A DNA stretch of 64,000 nt from Cryobacterium glaciale. GTDB taxonomy: Bacteria; Actinomycetota; Actinomycetes; Actinomycetales; Microbacteriaceae. Position numbers and translations under genes: made by a program. The stretch spans positions 232,316 to 296,315 of the forward strand of contig NZ_SOEY01000019.1 of the NCBI RefSeq assembly GCF_004402535.1. The letters are read 5' to 3'. The notes beneath the pieces are model-generated. The model made no database searches. It was given only the letters and a program-made list of their open reading frames with translations, and was not told the origin of the DNA. Below, one piece after another: positions 17,475 to 26,052 of the stretch; the stretch's first letter is position 1; each line of letters starts with the position of its first letter.

Positions 17475-18574
17475 TCAACTGCCCGTGGAAAACTTCCAGA
17501 CGCTCGTCGAGACGGGGTTGCCAGCCAGGTCGCGCACGGCCGATGCGCCGCCGGTAACCGTGACGGTGAAGTTGGTGTTGGCGGCAAGCGTGCCGCTCGG
17601 GTTCAGAATCCACTGGTTGGTGCTGCCGCTACGCGAGACGACGGCGCTGATCGCCGCGCCCGTCGTCGTGTTCTTCAGCTTGAAAGTGGATGCCGTCACC
17701 CCGGCCATCCCCTCACTGAAGGTAACCGAAACACTCGCGGTGCGGCTGGCGCCCGTTGCCCCGCTCGCCGGGGTGCGAACGCTGATCGTGGGCGCCGGCC
17801 CGGTCGTGAAGCTCCACCCCGTCGCCGCGAGAACCGTGCCGACGGGGTTTTTCAACCGCATCGTGGTCGACGAGAGGCCCTGCACGGCTGTGCTGAACGT
17901 GGCCGTCACATTGGCCGTCTGCGCAACCCGAGTGGCCAGGGTCAGCGGTGATTTCGCGGTGACGGTCGGTGGGACCGCCGACGACGCGACCGGCGTCAGG
18001 AACCCGCTGTTGGAGGTGTTCCAGTGGGTGGCGAGATAGTTCGAGGCGGGCGGCGTGCCCGGGTAGTAGTAGTCCTCGTCATGGCAGTCGATGGCCGAGT
18101 CGAGCCCCGCACAGGTGAAGGTGAGCGTGCCGCCGGCGGCGAAATACAGCCCGCCGTCGTCGTAACACATGAGGTCGGCCTCGTCGTAGCAGTGGCCGCC
18201 CCTGGTCGAGTGCGGAGCCGAATCCTGCACGGCCCCGATGTTGTGGCCGACCTCGTGCGCGATGACGGGCAGGTCCAGGTAGGCCGACATGGAATAGCGC
18301 GGTCGCGAATCATTGTTGGCGTTCGCCGCGGCACTCGGCTGGTCATCGATCGATAGCTCACCCTGCCCACCAAAAGGATAGACATCCGGCGCAAATCTTG
18401 GCGAGGTCGGGTGCGGTCTGCACGACGGCCCGGGCGGATGGTGGCAACGCAAAGGCGTCAGCGTCATTCGTCGGCAGCAGCGCAGACGAGGTGGCGACAA
18501 TCGCGCCCCACGGCGAGCGCGGCGAGGGTACGACGAAGGATGCGGAACGGCTTCAAGGCACGAACAAATATCAT
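17475..18574 (-). pseudogene. Decayed secreted metalloprotease with Ig-like repeats
   Basis: The gene retains a start (ATG 18574) with GGAAGGA upstream and a signal-peptide-like N-terminus (MIFVRALKPFRILRRTLAAL). The frame is then broken at a run of four Gs near 18520, where one base fewer restores AVGAIVATSSALL. A second break near 18380-18400 comes before the catalytic part. That part has the metzincin-like site HEVGHNIGAVQD, followed by two SbsA-type Ig-like repeats. The first repeat lacks about 40 residues compared with the second. The propeptide and the N-terminal part of the protease domain are also missing. It is best read as a pseudogene of a secreted zinc protease. Confidence 0.7.
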
Positions 18575-18699
18575 TTTCGTGTCCTTCCGGTGCTGGCCAC
18601 GACGTGATCGCTACAGTACTACGGCGCGCACCGGACGGATCTGGTCATCGACCCGGTCACCGACTGAACGGATGCCGACCGCCCCATAGGGTGGGAGCC

Positions 18700-18858
18700 A
18701 TGATGATCCACCGATACTGGCGCATCGCACTTCTGGCCCCGGTCCTCGGCTTTCTGCTCGGGGCCGTCGTGTTCGGGCTGGTGAACCTGGCCGGAGCGGG
18801 TGGAGCATCCGCTGCCCAGCGCCTGGGTGGAGTTCTAGAACGTAGGGTTGGCACATGA
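18700..18858 (+). CDS. Short membrane protein, truncated paralogue of the next gene
   Basis: 52 residues starting MMIHRYWRIALLAPVLGFLL, nearly the same as the start of the downstream protein (MIIRRYWRIAVFAPFMGFLI). After one transmembrane helix the similarity ends and the frame stops, overlapping the next start by four bases (ATGA). GGGAG lies just upstream of the ATG. It is either a degraded tandem duplicate or a small protein in its own right. The clean overlap with the next gene suggests it is still translated. Confidence 0.5.
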   Translation: MMIHRYWRIALLAPVLGFLLGAVVFGLVNLAGAGGASAAQRLGGVLERRVGT

Positions 18859-19322
18859 TTATTCGGCGCTACTGGCGCATCGCCGTGTTTGCGCCGTTCA
18901 TGGGGTTCTTGATCGCGGCAGCCGTGGCGGTCGTGATGACCGACGCCGGAAGCGGTGAAACCGAGTATCGGTTCTGGTTTGTGGTGCGATCCATGGCCAA
19001 CTATGGCGTGATCGGCCTCGTCATAGCGGTGGCGGGCATGCTCGGCGGTGTCGCCGCGATGGTCCTGTTCGATCGGCACCTCACGAAATCGACGCGTGCG
19101 CGCACCACGCTCGCCGCCGTCGGGGCGATAGCCGGGGTGGTGCTGCTGTCGGGTGTCGTGGCCATCGTGCTGACCATGCTGGACGACGGACTCTACGCCG
19201 GCATCACCCTGGCATTCGGCCTGATTTTCGGTTTGGCGGCCGGCGTCATGGCGGCCATCATGGTGCTCTATGCGGAACGGCAGAGCCAACGCCCGCGATC
19301 TGCGGCTACGGGCAGGCACTAG
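18855..19322 (+). CDS. Four-helix membrane protein of unknown function
   Basis: 155 residues with four predicted transmembrane helices: about 10-30, 50-75, 93-115 and 120-142. A short conserved-looking N-terminus RRYWRIAVFAP is shared with the preceding small gene. The C-terminus is basic and probably cytoplasmic. I do not recognise a family. The start overlaps the stop of the 52-residue paralogue, so the two are probably co-translated. Confidence 0.6.
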   Translation: MIIRRYWRIAVFAPFMGFLIAAAVAVVMTDAGSGETEYRFWFVVRSMANYGVIGLVIAVAGMLGGVAAMVLFDRHLTKSTRARTTLAAVGAIAGVVLLSGVVAIVLTMLDDGLYAGITLAFGLIFGLAAGVMAAIMVLYAERQSQRPRSAATGRH

Positions 19323-19403
19323 AAATCACCTGGCCGGGACACCGCACGTTGATTTTGCACCGGAGTCGGCGAGACCTCCGCGGTTGTGAACGGGCAGGTC
19401 GCG

Positions 19404-19676
19404 TCAGGCAGCAGCGAATCTCTTCTGCGAGCGCGCCTTGGCCTTGTCGGCCTCGACCTCCCGATTCTTAGGCGGCGCTGTGCTCACAAGGTCTTCGAGC
19501 AGGTGCCGCGAGATGTGGGCGATCTCCTGCACCGCACGCTCGAACGCCTCCTCGTTCGCCTTCGACGGACGCGTCGCCCCGCTGATCTTGCGCACGTATT
19601 GCAGCGCTGCCGCGTGCACCTCATCGTCGGTGGCAGCGGGCTCGAAGTTATGCAGGACATGAATGTTTCGGCACAT
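19404..19676 (-). CDS. DUF2277 family protein
   Basis: 90 residues beginning MCRNIHVLHNFEP, the signature start of the DUF2277 family (small, soluble, function unknown). The C-terminus is Lys/Arg/Ala-rich. It is divergent from the PrmC-like gene. No Shine-Dalgarno is present. TACCCT (19683-19688) ends six bases before the ATG, indicating a leaderless transcript. Confidence 0.85.
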   Translation of the reverse strand: MCRNIHVLHNFEPAATDDEVHAAALQYVRKISGATRPSKANEEAFERAVQEIAHISRHLLEDLVSTAPPKNREVEADKAKARSQKRFAAA

Positions 19677-19682
19677 GCTTTC

Positions 19683-19688
19683 AGGGTA
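19683..19688 (-). promoter_or_regulatory. -10 box for leaderless DUF2277 transcript
   Basis: TACCCT on the minus strand, six bases before the ATG at 19676. The same TACCCTGAA string precedes the gene starting at 43669. Confidence 0.5.
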
Positions 19689-19758
19689 ATCACGCGTCGC
19701 GCAGCCTTCAAGACCCGGGCGTAGGATGCCCCTGCTCGGCTTCGACAGGAGACGTCCC

Positions 19759-20532
19759 ATGCTCGCACCCGACCTCGTCAGCATCGCTTCACGGTTGCGC
19801 GCGGCCGGCTGTGTCTTCGCCGACGAGGAGGCCCGCCTGCTGCTGTCGGTTGAACAGTCGCCCGCCGAGCTCACCGCCATGGTCGACCGCCGGGTCGCGG
19901 GGGTGCCGCTTGAGCAGATCATTGGCTGGGCCGAATTCTGCGGCCTGCGCATTCTGGTGGCTCCGGGGGTGTTCGTGCCGCGGCGGCGCACGGAGTTTCT
20001 GGTTCGGCAGGCCCTGGGGCTCTGCCCGAGCGATGCCGTCATTGTCGATCTCTGCTGCGGATCCGGCGCGGTGGCGACCACGCTGGCCGCCGTCCGGCCG
20101 GATGCCACGGTGTTCGCGGTCGACATCGATCCGATCGCGGTGGCCTGCGCCCGCCGCAATCTGGCCGACCGTGGGCTGGTGTTCGAGGGCGACCTGTTCG
20201 CGCCTCTCCCGGCGTCGCTCACGGGTCGGGTCGACATCATTGTCGCCAACGCACCCTATGTGCCGACCGACGAGGTCGCTTTCATGCCGGTCGAAGCCCG
20301 GCTCTTCGAGCCGCGCGCGTCCGCCGATGGCGGCGACGACGGCCTCGACGTGCAGCGGCGTATTGCCGCTACGTCATCCCAATGGCTCTCGCCGAGCGGA
20401 TGCCTGCTCGTCGAAACCGGGCAACGCCAGGCCGCGCAGACGGCCGAGATCTTTTCCCTGAACGGGCTGCTTCCCCGCATCGTGCGCCGTGAGGAGCTGG
20501 ACGCGACCGTGGTCGTCGGCATTGCCATCTAA
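19759..20532 (+). CDS. PrmC-like protein-(glutamine-N5) methyltransferase
   Basis: 257-residue class I SAM methyltransferase. The SAM site is VDLCCGSGAVATTLA, and the acidic residue after strand 2 lies in FAVDIDP. The catalytic motif is NAPY (VANAPYVPTDEV) instead of the NPPY of release-factor methyltransferase PrmC. This fits a PrmC-related family whose substrate is not known, as far as I recall. The start is ATG 19759, with AGGAG seven bases before it. An in-frame ATG at 19726 has no ribosome site. Confidence 0.8.
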   Translation: MLAPDLVSIASRLRAAGCVFADEEARLLLSVEQSPAELTAMVDRRVAGVPLEQIIGWAEFCGLRILVAPGVFVPRRRTEFLVRQALGLCPSDAVIVDLCCGSGAVATTLAAVRPDATVFAVDIDPIAVACARRNLADRGLVFEGDLFAPLPASLTGRVDIIVANAPYVPTDEVAFMPVEARLFEPRASADGGDDGLDVQRRIAATSSQWLSPSGCLLVETGQRQAAQTAEIFSLNGLLPRIVRREELDATVVVGIAI

Positions 20533-20575
20533 TGAAATTGGTGTTTTACTGGGTGCGCAGGAAAGGCGGTGCTCT

Positions 20576-21250
20576 ATGAATCAGGTCGATGTGCCCAGCA
20601 AGACCGACAGCACGACCCGCACCGCCGAGCGTGCCCTCACCCTGCTGAGCGTGGTCTGCGAGCGCGGTTCGGTCACCCTCGGGGACGCGGCGAAAGCGGC
20701 CGACCTGTCGCCGAGCACCGCTCTGCGCCTGTTGCGCACGCTCGAATCCGCCTCGTTTGTGCGTCGCGAAGACGACGGCACCTATCGCCCCGGCGTCGCC
20801 ATCGTGCAACTCGGAGTTCTCGCGCTCAGCCAGGAATCACTCGTGGCCACTTGCCGGGCGCCCATGAACCGGGTGGTGGAAGAGACCGGGGAATCGGCTT
20901 ACCTCAGCGTTCCGGCCCCCGGTCGGCAGGGGCTCTACATCGCAATCGTCGAGGGAACCCATTCCGTGCGCCACGCAAACTGGGTCGGCCGCCGGTTTCC
21001 GGTGGAGTCGAGCGCATCGGGCCGGGTGCTTGAGGGCGCCGTCGACGCGAGTGGATACTGCGTCGTCAGCGACGGGGTCGAGCAAGACGTGACCGCCATC
21101 GCCGTGCCGATCCGGGTGGGCGACCGCGTGGTGGGAGCCCTCAGCGTGGTTGTTCCGAGCTACCGAGTCACACCGACCAGTATCGAGCAGCTGGCCCACG
21201 TTCTGCTCGCTGAAAGCCGCGCGCTGTATCGCGCCGAAGCATCCGCTTAG
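20576..21250 (+). CDS. IclR-family regulator of the hut operon
   Basis: 224 residues. An N-terminal winged helix-turn-helix ([25 protein letters not shown], recognition helix about 45-60) is followed by an IclR-type effector domain that looks shorter than usual. It lies 23 bases upstream of hutU on the same strand, so it probably controls the histidine-utilisation genes, perhaps with urocanate as effector (inference). The start ATG 20576 has AGGAAAGG upstream. Earlier in-frame starts would overlap the methyltransferase gene. Confidence 0.85.
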   Translation: MNQVDVPSKTDSTTRTAERALTLLSVVCERGSVTLGDAAKAADLSPSTALRLLRTLESASFVRREDDGTYRPGVAIVQLGVLALSQESLVATCRAPMNRVVEETGESAYLSVPAPGRQGLYIAIVEGTHSVRHANWVGRRFPVESSASGRVLEGAVDASGYCVVSDGVEQDVTAIAVPIRVGDRVVGALSVVVPSYRVTPTSIEQLAHVLLAESRALYRAEASA

Positions 21251-21273
21251 ATCTGTTATCGAGGGAGATACCA

Positions 21274-22968
21274 ATGAGCACCCCCCACACCGTACGCCCC
21301 GTTCGCGCCGCCCGCGGCACCGAACTGACCGCGAAGAGCTGGCAGACCGAAGGCCCGCTGCGCATGCTCATGAACAACCTCGACCCCGAAGTCGCCGAAC
21401 GCCCCGACGACCTCGTCGTCTACGGCGGCACCGGCAAGGCCGCCCGCAATTGGGAATGCTACGACGCGATCGTGCGCACCCTCGAAACCCTGGAGAAAGA
21501 CGAAACTCTGCTCGTGCAGTCGGGCAAACCGGTCGGCGTCTTCCGCACCCACGAATGGGCCCCGCGCGTGCTCATCGCCAACTCCAACCTCGTCGGCGAC
21601 TGGGCCACCTGGCCCGAGTTCCGCCGCCTCGAGCACCTCGGACTCACCATGTACGGGCAGATGACCGCCGGATCGTGGATTTACATCGGCACCCAGGGCA
21701 TTCTGCAGGGCACCTATGAGACCTTCGGCGCCGTCGCAACGAAAATCGCCGCCCGCAAGGGCGGGCACGATAGGCCCAGTGAGGGAACCCTGGCCGGCAC
21801 GCTCACGCTGACCGGCGGTGCCGGCGGCATGGGCGGCGCGCAGCCGCTCGCCGTCACGATGAATGACGGCGTCGTGCTCATCGTCGACGTCGACCCGGCC
21901 CGGCTGCAACGCCGGGTCGACCACGGCTACCTTGACGAGATGACCGACGACATCGACGATGCCATCGCACGAGTGCTCGCGGCCAAGGCTGAACGTCGTG
22001 CCTTGTCGGTCGGCCTGGTCGGCAACGCCGCGACCGTGTTCGCCGAGTTGCTGGCGCGCAAGGTGCCGATCGACATCGTCACCGACCAGACCAGCGCGCA
22101 CGATCCGCTGTCCTACCTGCCTGAGGGCGTCACCGTGGAAGAATGGCACAGCTACGCGGCCGCGAACCCCGAAGAATTCACCGTGCGCGCCCGCGCCGCG
22201 ATGGCCAAACAGGTGCAGGCCATGGTCGAATTTCAGGACGCCGGCGCCGAAGTCTTCGACTACGGCAACTCCATTCGCGCCGAGGCACAACTCGGCGGCT
22301 ACGAGCGGGCCTTCGAGTTTCCCGGGTTTGTGCCCGCTTACATTCGACCGCTCTTCGCCGAGGGCAAGGGCCCGTTCCGCTGGGTCGCGCTGTCCGGCAA
22401 CCCAGCAGACATCCTGGCCACCGACAAAGCCATTCTCGAATTGTTTCCGAACGATGCCGGGCTGCACCGCTGGATCACCAAGGCCGAAGAGAAGGTGCAG
22501 TTCGAAGGACTGCCGGCACGCATCTGCTGGCTCGGCTACAAGGAACGTCACCTCGCCGGGCTGAGGTTCAACGAGATGGTCGCCTCCGGCGAGCTCAGCG
22601 CGCCGATCGTGATCGGCCGCGACCACCTCGACTCCGGCTCGGTCGCCTCGCCCTATCGCGAGACCGAGGATATGAAAGACGGCTCAGATGCGATCGCCGA
22701 CTGGCCACTGCTGAACGCCCTGCTGAACACCGCCTCGGGCGCGACCTGGGTGTCGATTCACCACGGTGGCGGTGTCGGTATCGGCCGCAGCATCCATGCC
22801 GGGCAGGTCATCGTCGCCGACGGTACCCCACTGGCCGCCGAGAAAATCGAGCGTGTACTGACCAACGACCCCGGTACCGGCGTCATGCGTCACGTGGATG
22901 CGGGCTATGAACGGGCCGACGAAGTAGCCCGCGAACGCGGACTGCGCGTACCCATGTGGGAAGTGTGA
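21274..22968 (+). CDS. hutU: Urocanate hydratase
   Basis: Converts urocanate to imidazolonepropionate using tightly bound NAD+, step two of histidine breakdown. The protein has 564 residues, normal length. Recognisable blocks include [22 protein letters not shown] near the N-terminus, the NAD-binding [13 protein letters not shown], and the C-terminal [23 protein letters not shown] lies seven bases before the ATG. It is the first enzyme of the operon hutU-hutF-hutI-hutD. Confidence 0.97.
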   Translation: MSTPHTVRPVRAARGTELTAKSWQTEGPLRMLMNNLDPEVAERPDDLVVYGGTGKAARNWECYDAIVRTLETLEKDETLLVQSGKPVGVFRTHEWAPRVLIANSNLVGDWATWPEFRRLEHLGLTMYGQMTAGSWIYIGTQGILQGTYETFGAVATKIAARKGGHDRPSEGTLAGTLTLTGGAGGMGGAQPLAVTMNDGVVLIVDVDPARLQRRVDHGYLDEMTDDIDDAIARVLAAKAERRALSVGLVGNAATVFAELLARKVPIDIVTDQTSAHDPLSYLPEGVTVEEWHSYAAANPEEFTVRARAAMAKQVQAMVEFQDAGAEVFDYGNSIRAEAQLGGYERAFEFPGFVPAYIRPLFAEGKGPFRWVALSGNPADILATDKAILELFPNDAGLHRWITKAEEKVQFEGLPARICWLGYKERHLAGLRFNEMVASGELSAPIVIGRDHLDSGSVASPYRETEDMKDGSDAIADWPLLNALLNTASGATWVSIHHGGGVGIGRSIHAGQVIVADGTPLAAEKIERVLTNDPGTGVMRHVDAGYERADEVARERGLRVPMWEV

Positions 22969-22969
22969 G

Positions 22970-24292
22970 GTGTCGGCCGGGTTCTGGTGCGAATCCCTGC
23001 TGATCGACGGGATCGCCGTCGCTGGGGTGCGGCTCGAGGTCGACCCGGCCGGTCGCATCACGCGCGTTCAGCCTGAAGCGGCGAAGGCTGCGGACATCCG
23101 TTTGGGAACGGTTATGCCCGGGTTCGGCAATGCCCATTCACATGCTTTTCATCGGGCCTTGCGCGGCCAGACCCACGGTGACGGCGGCGATTTCTGGCTA
23201 TGGCGCGAGCGGATGTACCGGGTCGCCGCCCAGCTCGACCCCGGCAAGTATCAGGCGCTGGCTACGGCGGTGTTCGCCGAGATGCTCGTGAGCGGGTATA
23301 CGGCCGTCGGCGAGTTCCACTACGTGCATCACCGCCGTGACGGCGCACCCTATGAACCCGGGCACGCCATGGAATTGGCGATCGCGGCGGCGGCGCGCGC
23401 CGTCGGCATCCGTTTGGTGCTGCTCGACACGGTGTATTTGCAGGGCGGAATCGGTCGGGAGCTGGCGCCGGAGCAGCTCGCGTTCGGCGACGGCAGCGCC
23501 GCTGCCTGGCTGGCCCGGTGGATGTCGCTGCGCGCGCGGCTTGACGGCGACGGTCTCGTGACTCTCGGGGCGGCACTGCACTCGGTGCGGGCCGTCACAC
23601 CCGACGCGATGCGGGAGGTGCAGGGCGGGCTGCCGCCGGAGGTTCCCCTGCACATTCACCTCTCCGAGCAGTCGCAGGAGAACGCCGATTGCCTCGCGGC
23701 CTACGGCCTGACCCCGACCGGCCTGCTCGATTCGCTCGGGGCGCTCGCGCCGCGACTGAGCGTCGTGCACGCGACGCATCTCAGCGACGCCGACCGGGCC
23801 CGGCTCGGTGACGCCGCGGTGACCGTGGTGATGTGTCCCACCACCGAGGCCGACCTCGGCGACGGCATCGGCCCGGCGCTCGCCCTCGCTGCGGCGGGGT
23901 CGCCGATTGCGCTCGGTTCCGATCAGAACGCGGTCATCGACCCATTCCTGGAGATGCGCGGCCTCGAAATGGGTGAACGGCTCGCCTCACAGAAGCGCGG
24001 ATGTTTCGCCCCGGCCGCGCTCCTGGCCGCCGCGTCGACCGCCGGCTATGCCTCCCTCGGGCTCGGCCGTCATCGGCTGCAACCGGGCGACCCGTGCGAC
24101 CTCGTCGAGATCAGCACGACCGGGGTGCGCACGGTCGGCTCCCTCGCTGGGCAGCTTCCGCTGACCGCGACGGCCTCCGATGTGCTGCGCGTTTTCGTGG
24201 GCGGGCGGCTGGTGGCCGAGGGTGGCCAGCTGGTCGGCGGCGAGCGGCCGGCAGCGCTGATGACCGAGGCGCTCGCTAGGCTCAGCAGATGA
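22970..24292 (+). CDS. hutF: Formimidoylglutamate deiminase
   Basis: Amidohydrolase that removes ammonia from N-formimino-L-glutamate to give N-formylglutamate, the branch used by pseudomonads and many actinobacteria. The 440-residue protein has the metal site HSHAFHRALRG, the HIHLSEQ histidine and an SDQNAVIDPF aspartate. The start is GTG 22970, one base after the hutU stop, so translation is coupled. The next enzyme, N-formylglutamate deformylase, is not in this window. Confidence 0.93.
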   Translation: MSAGFWCESLLIDGIAVAGVRLEVDPAGRITRVQPEAAKAADIRLGTVMPGFGNAHSHAFHRALRGQTHGDGGDFWLWRERMYRVAAQLDPGKYQALATAVFAEMLVSGYTAVGEFHYVHHRRDGAPYEPGHAMELAIAAAARAVGIRLVLLDTVYLQGGIGRELAPEQLAFGDGSAAAWLARWMSLRARLDGDGLVTLGAALHSVRAVTPDAMREVQGGLPPEVPLHIHLSEQSQENADCLAAYGLTPTGLLDSLGALAPRLSVVHATHLSDADRARLGDAAVTVVMCPTTEADLGDGIGPALALAAAGSPIALGSDQNAVIDPFLEMRGLEMGERLASQKRGCFAPAALLAAASTAGYASLGLGRHRLQPGDPCDLVEISTTGVRTVGSLAGQLPLTATASDVLRVFVGGRLVAEGGQLVGGERPAALMTEALARLSR

Positions 24293-25470
24293 CGACGACC
24301 GAACTGACCGGTACTGAGCTGGTGACGGGCATCGGTGAGCTCACCACCCACGATGAATCGGGCGAACGGCGCCGCGACGCCGCCCTCGTGATCGGCGCTG
24401 GTCGCATCCTTTGGATCGGCTCCGCCGCGAAGGCTCCCGCAGCCGATCGTCAAACGGATGTCGACGGTCGCGCCGTTCTGCCCGGCTGGGTCGACACGCA
24501 CACCCACCTCGTGTTCGGCGGGGATCGTTCCGCGGAGTTTGAAGCCCGCATGAATGGTCAGGCCTATGCCGCGGGCGGCATCACCACGACGGTCGACGCC
24601 ACGCGGGCCGCGACCGAGGAACAGCTCGTCGCTACGGCACGGCGTCTGCGCCACGAGGCCGAAGCGCAGGGCACCACCTTTCTCGAAACGAAGACCGGAT
24701 ACGGGCTCGATGTCGCGAGCGAAACACGCTCGGCGCGCGCTGCCGCCCAGGTGGCCGATGTGGTGACCTTTCTCGGCGCCCACATCGTGCCGGCCGGGAT
24801 GGATCGTCGCGACTACCTCGACCTAGTGACCGGGCCGATGCTCACTGCCGTGCGACCCTACGTGCAGTTCATCGACGCGTTCTGCGAACTGGGCGCGTTT
24901 GACGTGGAGGAAACCCGGGAGGTGCTGTTGGCCGGCCGCGCCGCCGGCCTGGGACTGCGCGTGCACGGCAATCAGCTCGGATTCAGCGGCGGCGTGCAAC
25001 TCGCGGCCGAGCTGGGCGCCGCGAGCGTCGACCACTGCAACTTCCTCGAGCCCGCCGACATCGACGCGCTGGCCGCCGGAACGACGGTTGCCACCCTACT
25101 GCCGGCCTGCGACCTGTCGACCCGGCAGCCGTTTGCGCCGGCCCGGCAGTTGCTCGATGCCGGAGTGACCATCGCCCTGGCGACCAACTGCAACCCGGGA
25201 ACCTCGTACACCACGTCGATGCCGTTTTGCGTGGCGACCGCCGTACTGCAGATGGGCCTGACCGTCGGCGAAGCCGTCTGGGCGGCCACGCGCGGTGCGG
25301 CCCGGTCGCTCGGCCGCGACCAGGGAGCGGATGCCGTCGGCTCCCTGCAGGTCGGCGGCCGCGCCAACCTGCAGGTTCTGAACGCTCCGTCGATTTCACA
25401 CTTGGCCTACCGCCCCGGGGTACCCCTGACCGATGCCGTCTGGCGAGAGGGTGTGCGCGTTGGGCACTGA
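24289..25470 (+). CDS. hutI: Imidazolonepropionase
   Basis: Hydrolyses imidazolonepropionate to N-formimino-L-glutamate, step three of histidine breakdown. The protein has 393 residues and the amidohydrolase fold. The metal-binding motif DTHTHLVFGGDR is conserved, as are the histidine in LRVHGNQLG and DHCNFLE, and the TNCNPGTSYT segment. The start overlaps hutF by four bases (ATGA). Confidence 0.96.
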   Translation: MTTTELTGTELVTGIGELTTHDESGERRRDAALVIGAGRILWIGSAAKAPAADRQTDVDGRAVLPGWVDTHTHLVFGGDRSAEFEARMNGQAYAAGGITTTVDATRAATEEQLVATARRLRHEAEAQGTTFLETKTGYGLDVASETRSARAAAQVADVVTFLGAHIVPAGMDRRDYLDLVTGPMLTAVRPYVQFIDAFCELGAFDVEETREVLLAGRAAGLGLRVHGNQLGFSGGVQLAAELGAASVDHCNFLEPADIDALAAGTTVATLLPACDLSTRQPFAPARQLLDAGVTIALATNCNPGTSYTTSMPFCVATAVLQMGLTVGEAVWAATRGAARSLGRDQGADAVGSLQVGGRANLQVLNAPSISHLAYRPGVPLTDAVWREGVRVGH

Positions 25471-26017
25471 CATATTGTGGGCGGCCCATCGGGTCGACGT
25501 GCCCTGGCGCAACGGCGCCGGCGTGACGAGCGAGATTCTGGTGTCGCCGGCGGTCGGCGATTTCGACTGGCGGCTCAGCATCGCGACCGTTGATTCCACG
25601 GCACCGTTCTCGACCTTTGCCGGCGTCGACCGGTGCCTGCTCGCGCTTTCGGAGCAGGGGCTCGACCTAATCGACCAGGGCCGACTGGTGCGCCTCGGCG
25701 AATTCGAGTCCCACAGTTTTGCCGGCGAGAACGAGGTCGCATCGGCAAACGTCGCCCGGCCGACCCTCGACCTGAACCTGATGACCCGACGCGGTCGGTG
25801 CAGCGGCACAATCGAATCACACCGGGTGGCCGACACCTGGTCGATCACCGCCAGGGCCGGGGAGATCGTCGTCGTGGTGATCGCGCGCGGCCTGTTCTCG
25901 CTCGGCGCCCAGCCCCTGGCGGTGCTCGACGCGGTTCGGCTCGACGCGAACCTCGACGCCCTGACCCTGACCGGTATCGGCGAACTCGCTGTCGCCCACA
26001 TATCCCCGGCAGTCTGA
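25460..26017 (+). CDS. hutD: HutD/Ves family protein
   Basis: About 185 residues of a cupin-like fold beginning DILWAAHRVDVPWRNGAGVT, where the PWRNGxG motif marks the HutD family. In Pseudomonas HutD is proposed to restrain hut expression or buffer urocanate. Its exact activity is unsettled. The start is uncertain. TTG 25460 with GAGAGG nine bases upstream overlaps hutI by 11 bases. GTG 25451 and ATG 25433 are further upstream in frame. The operon position supports the name. Confidence 0.8.
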   Translation: MGTDILWAAHRVDVPWRNGAGVTSEILVSPAVGDFDWRLSIATVDSTAPFSTFAGVDRCLLALSEQGLDLIDQGRLVRLGEFESHSFAGENEVASANVARPTLDLNLMTRRGRCSGTIESHRVADTWSITARAGEIVVVVIARGLFSLGAQPLAVLDAVRLDANLDALTLTGIGELAVAHISPAV

Positions 26018-26040
26018 GCACGGTACGAACGCGCACAAAC

Positions 26041-26046
26041 TACGCT
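26041..26046 (+). promoter_or_regulatory. -10 box for leaderless oligopeptidase transcript
   Basis: TACGCT followed by six Gs and then the ATG at 26053. The G-run might act as a ribosome site but abuts the start, so leaderless initiation is the better fit. Confidence 0.4.
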
Positions 26047-26052
26047 GGGGGG

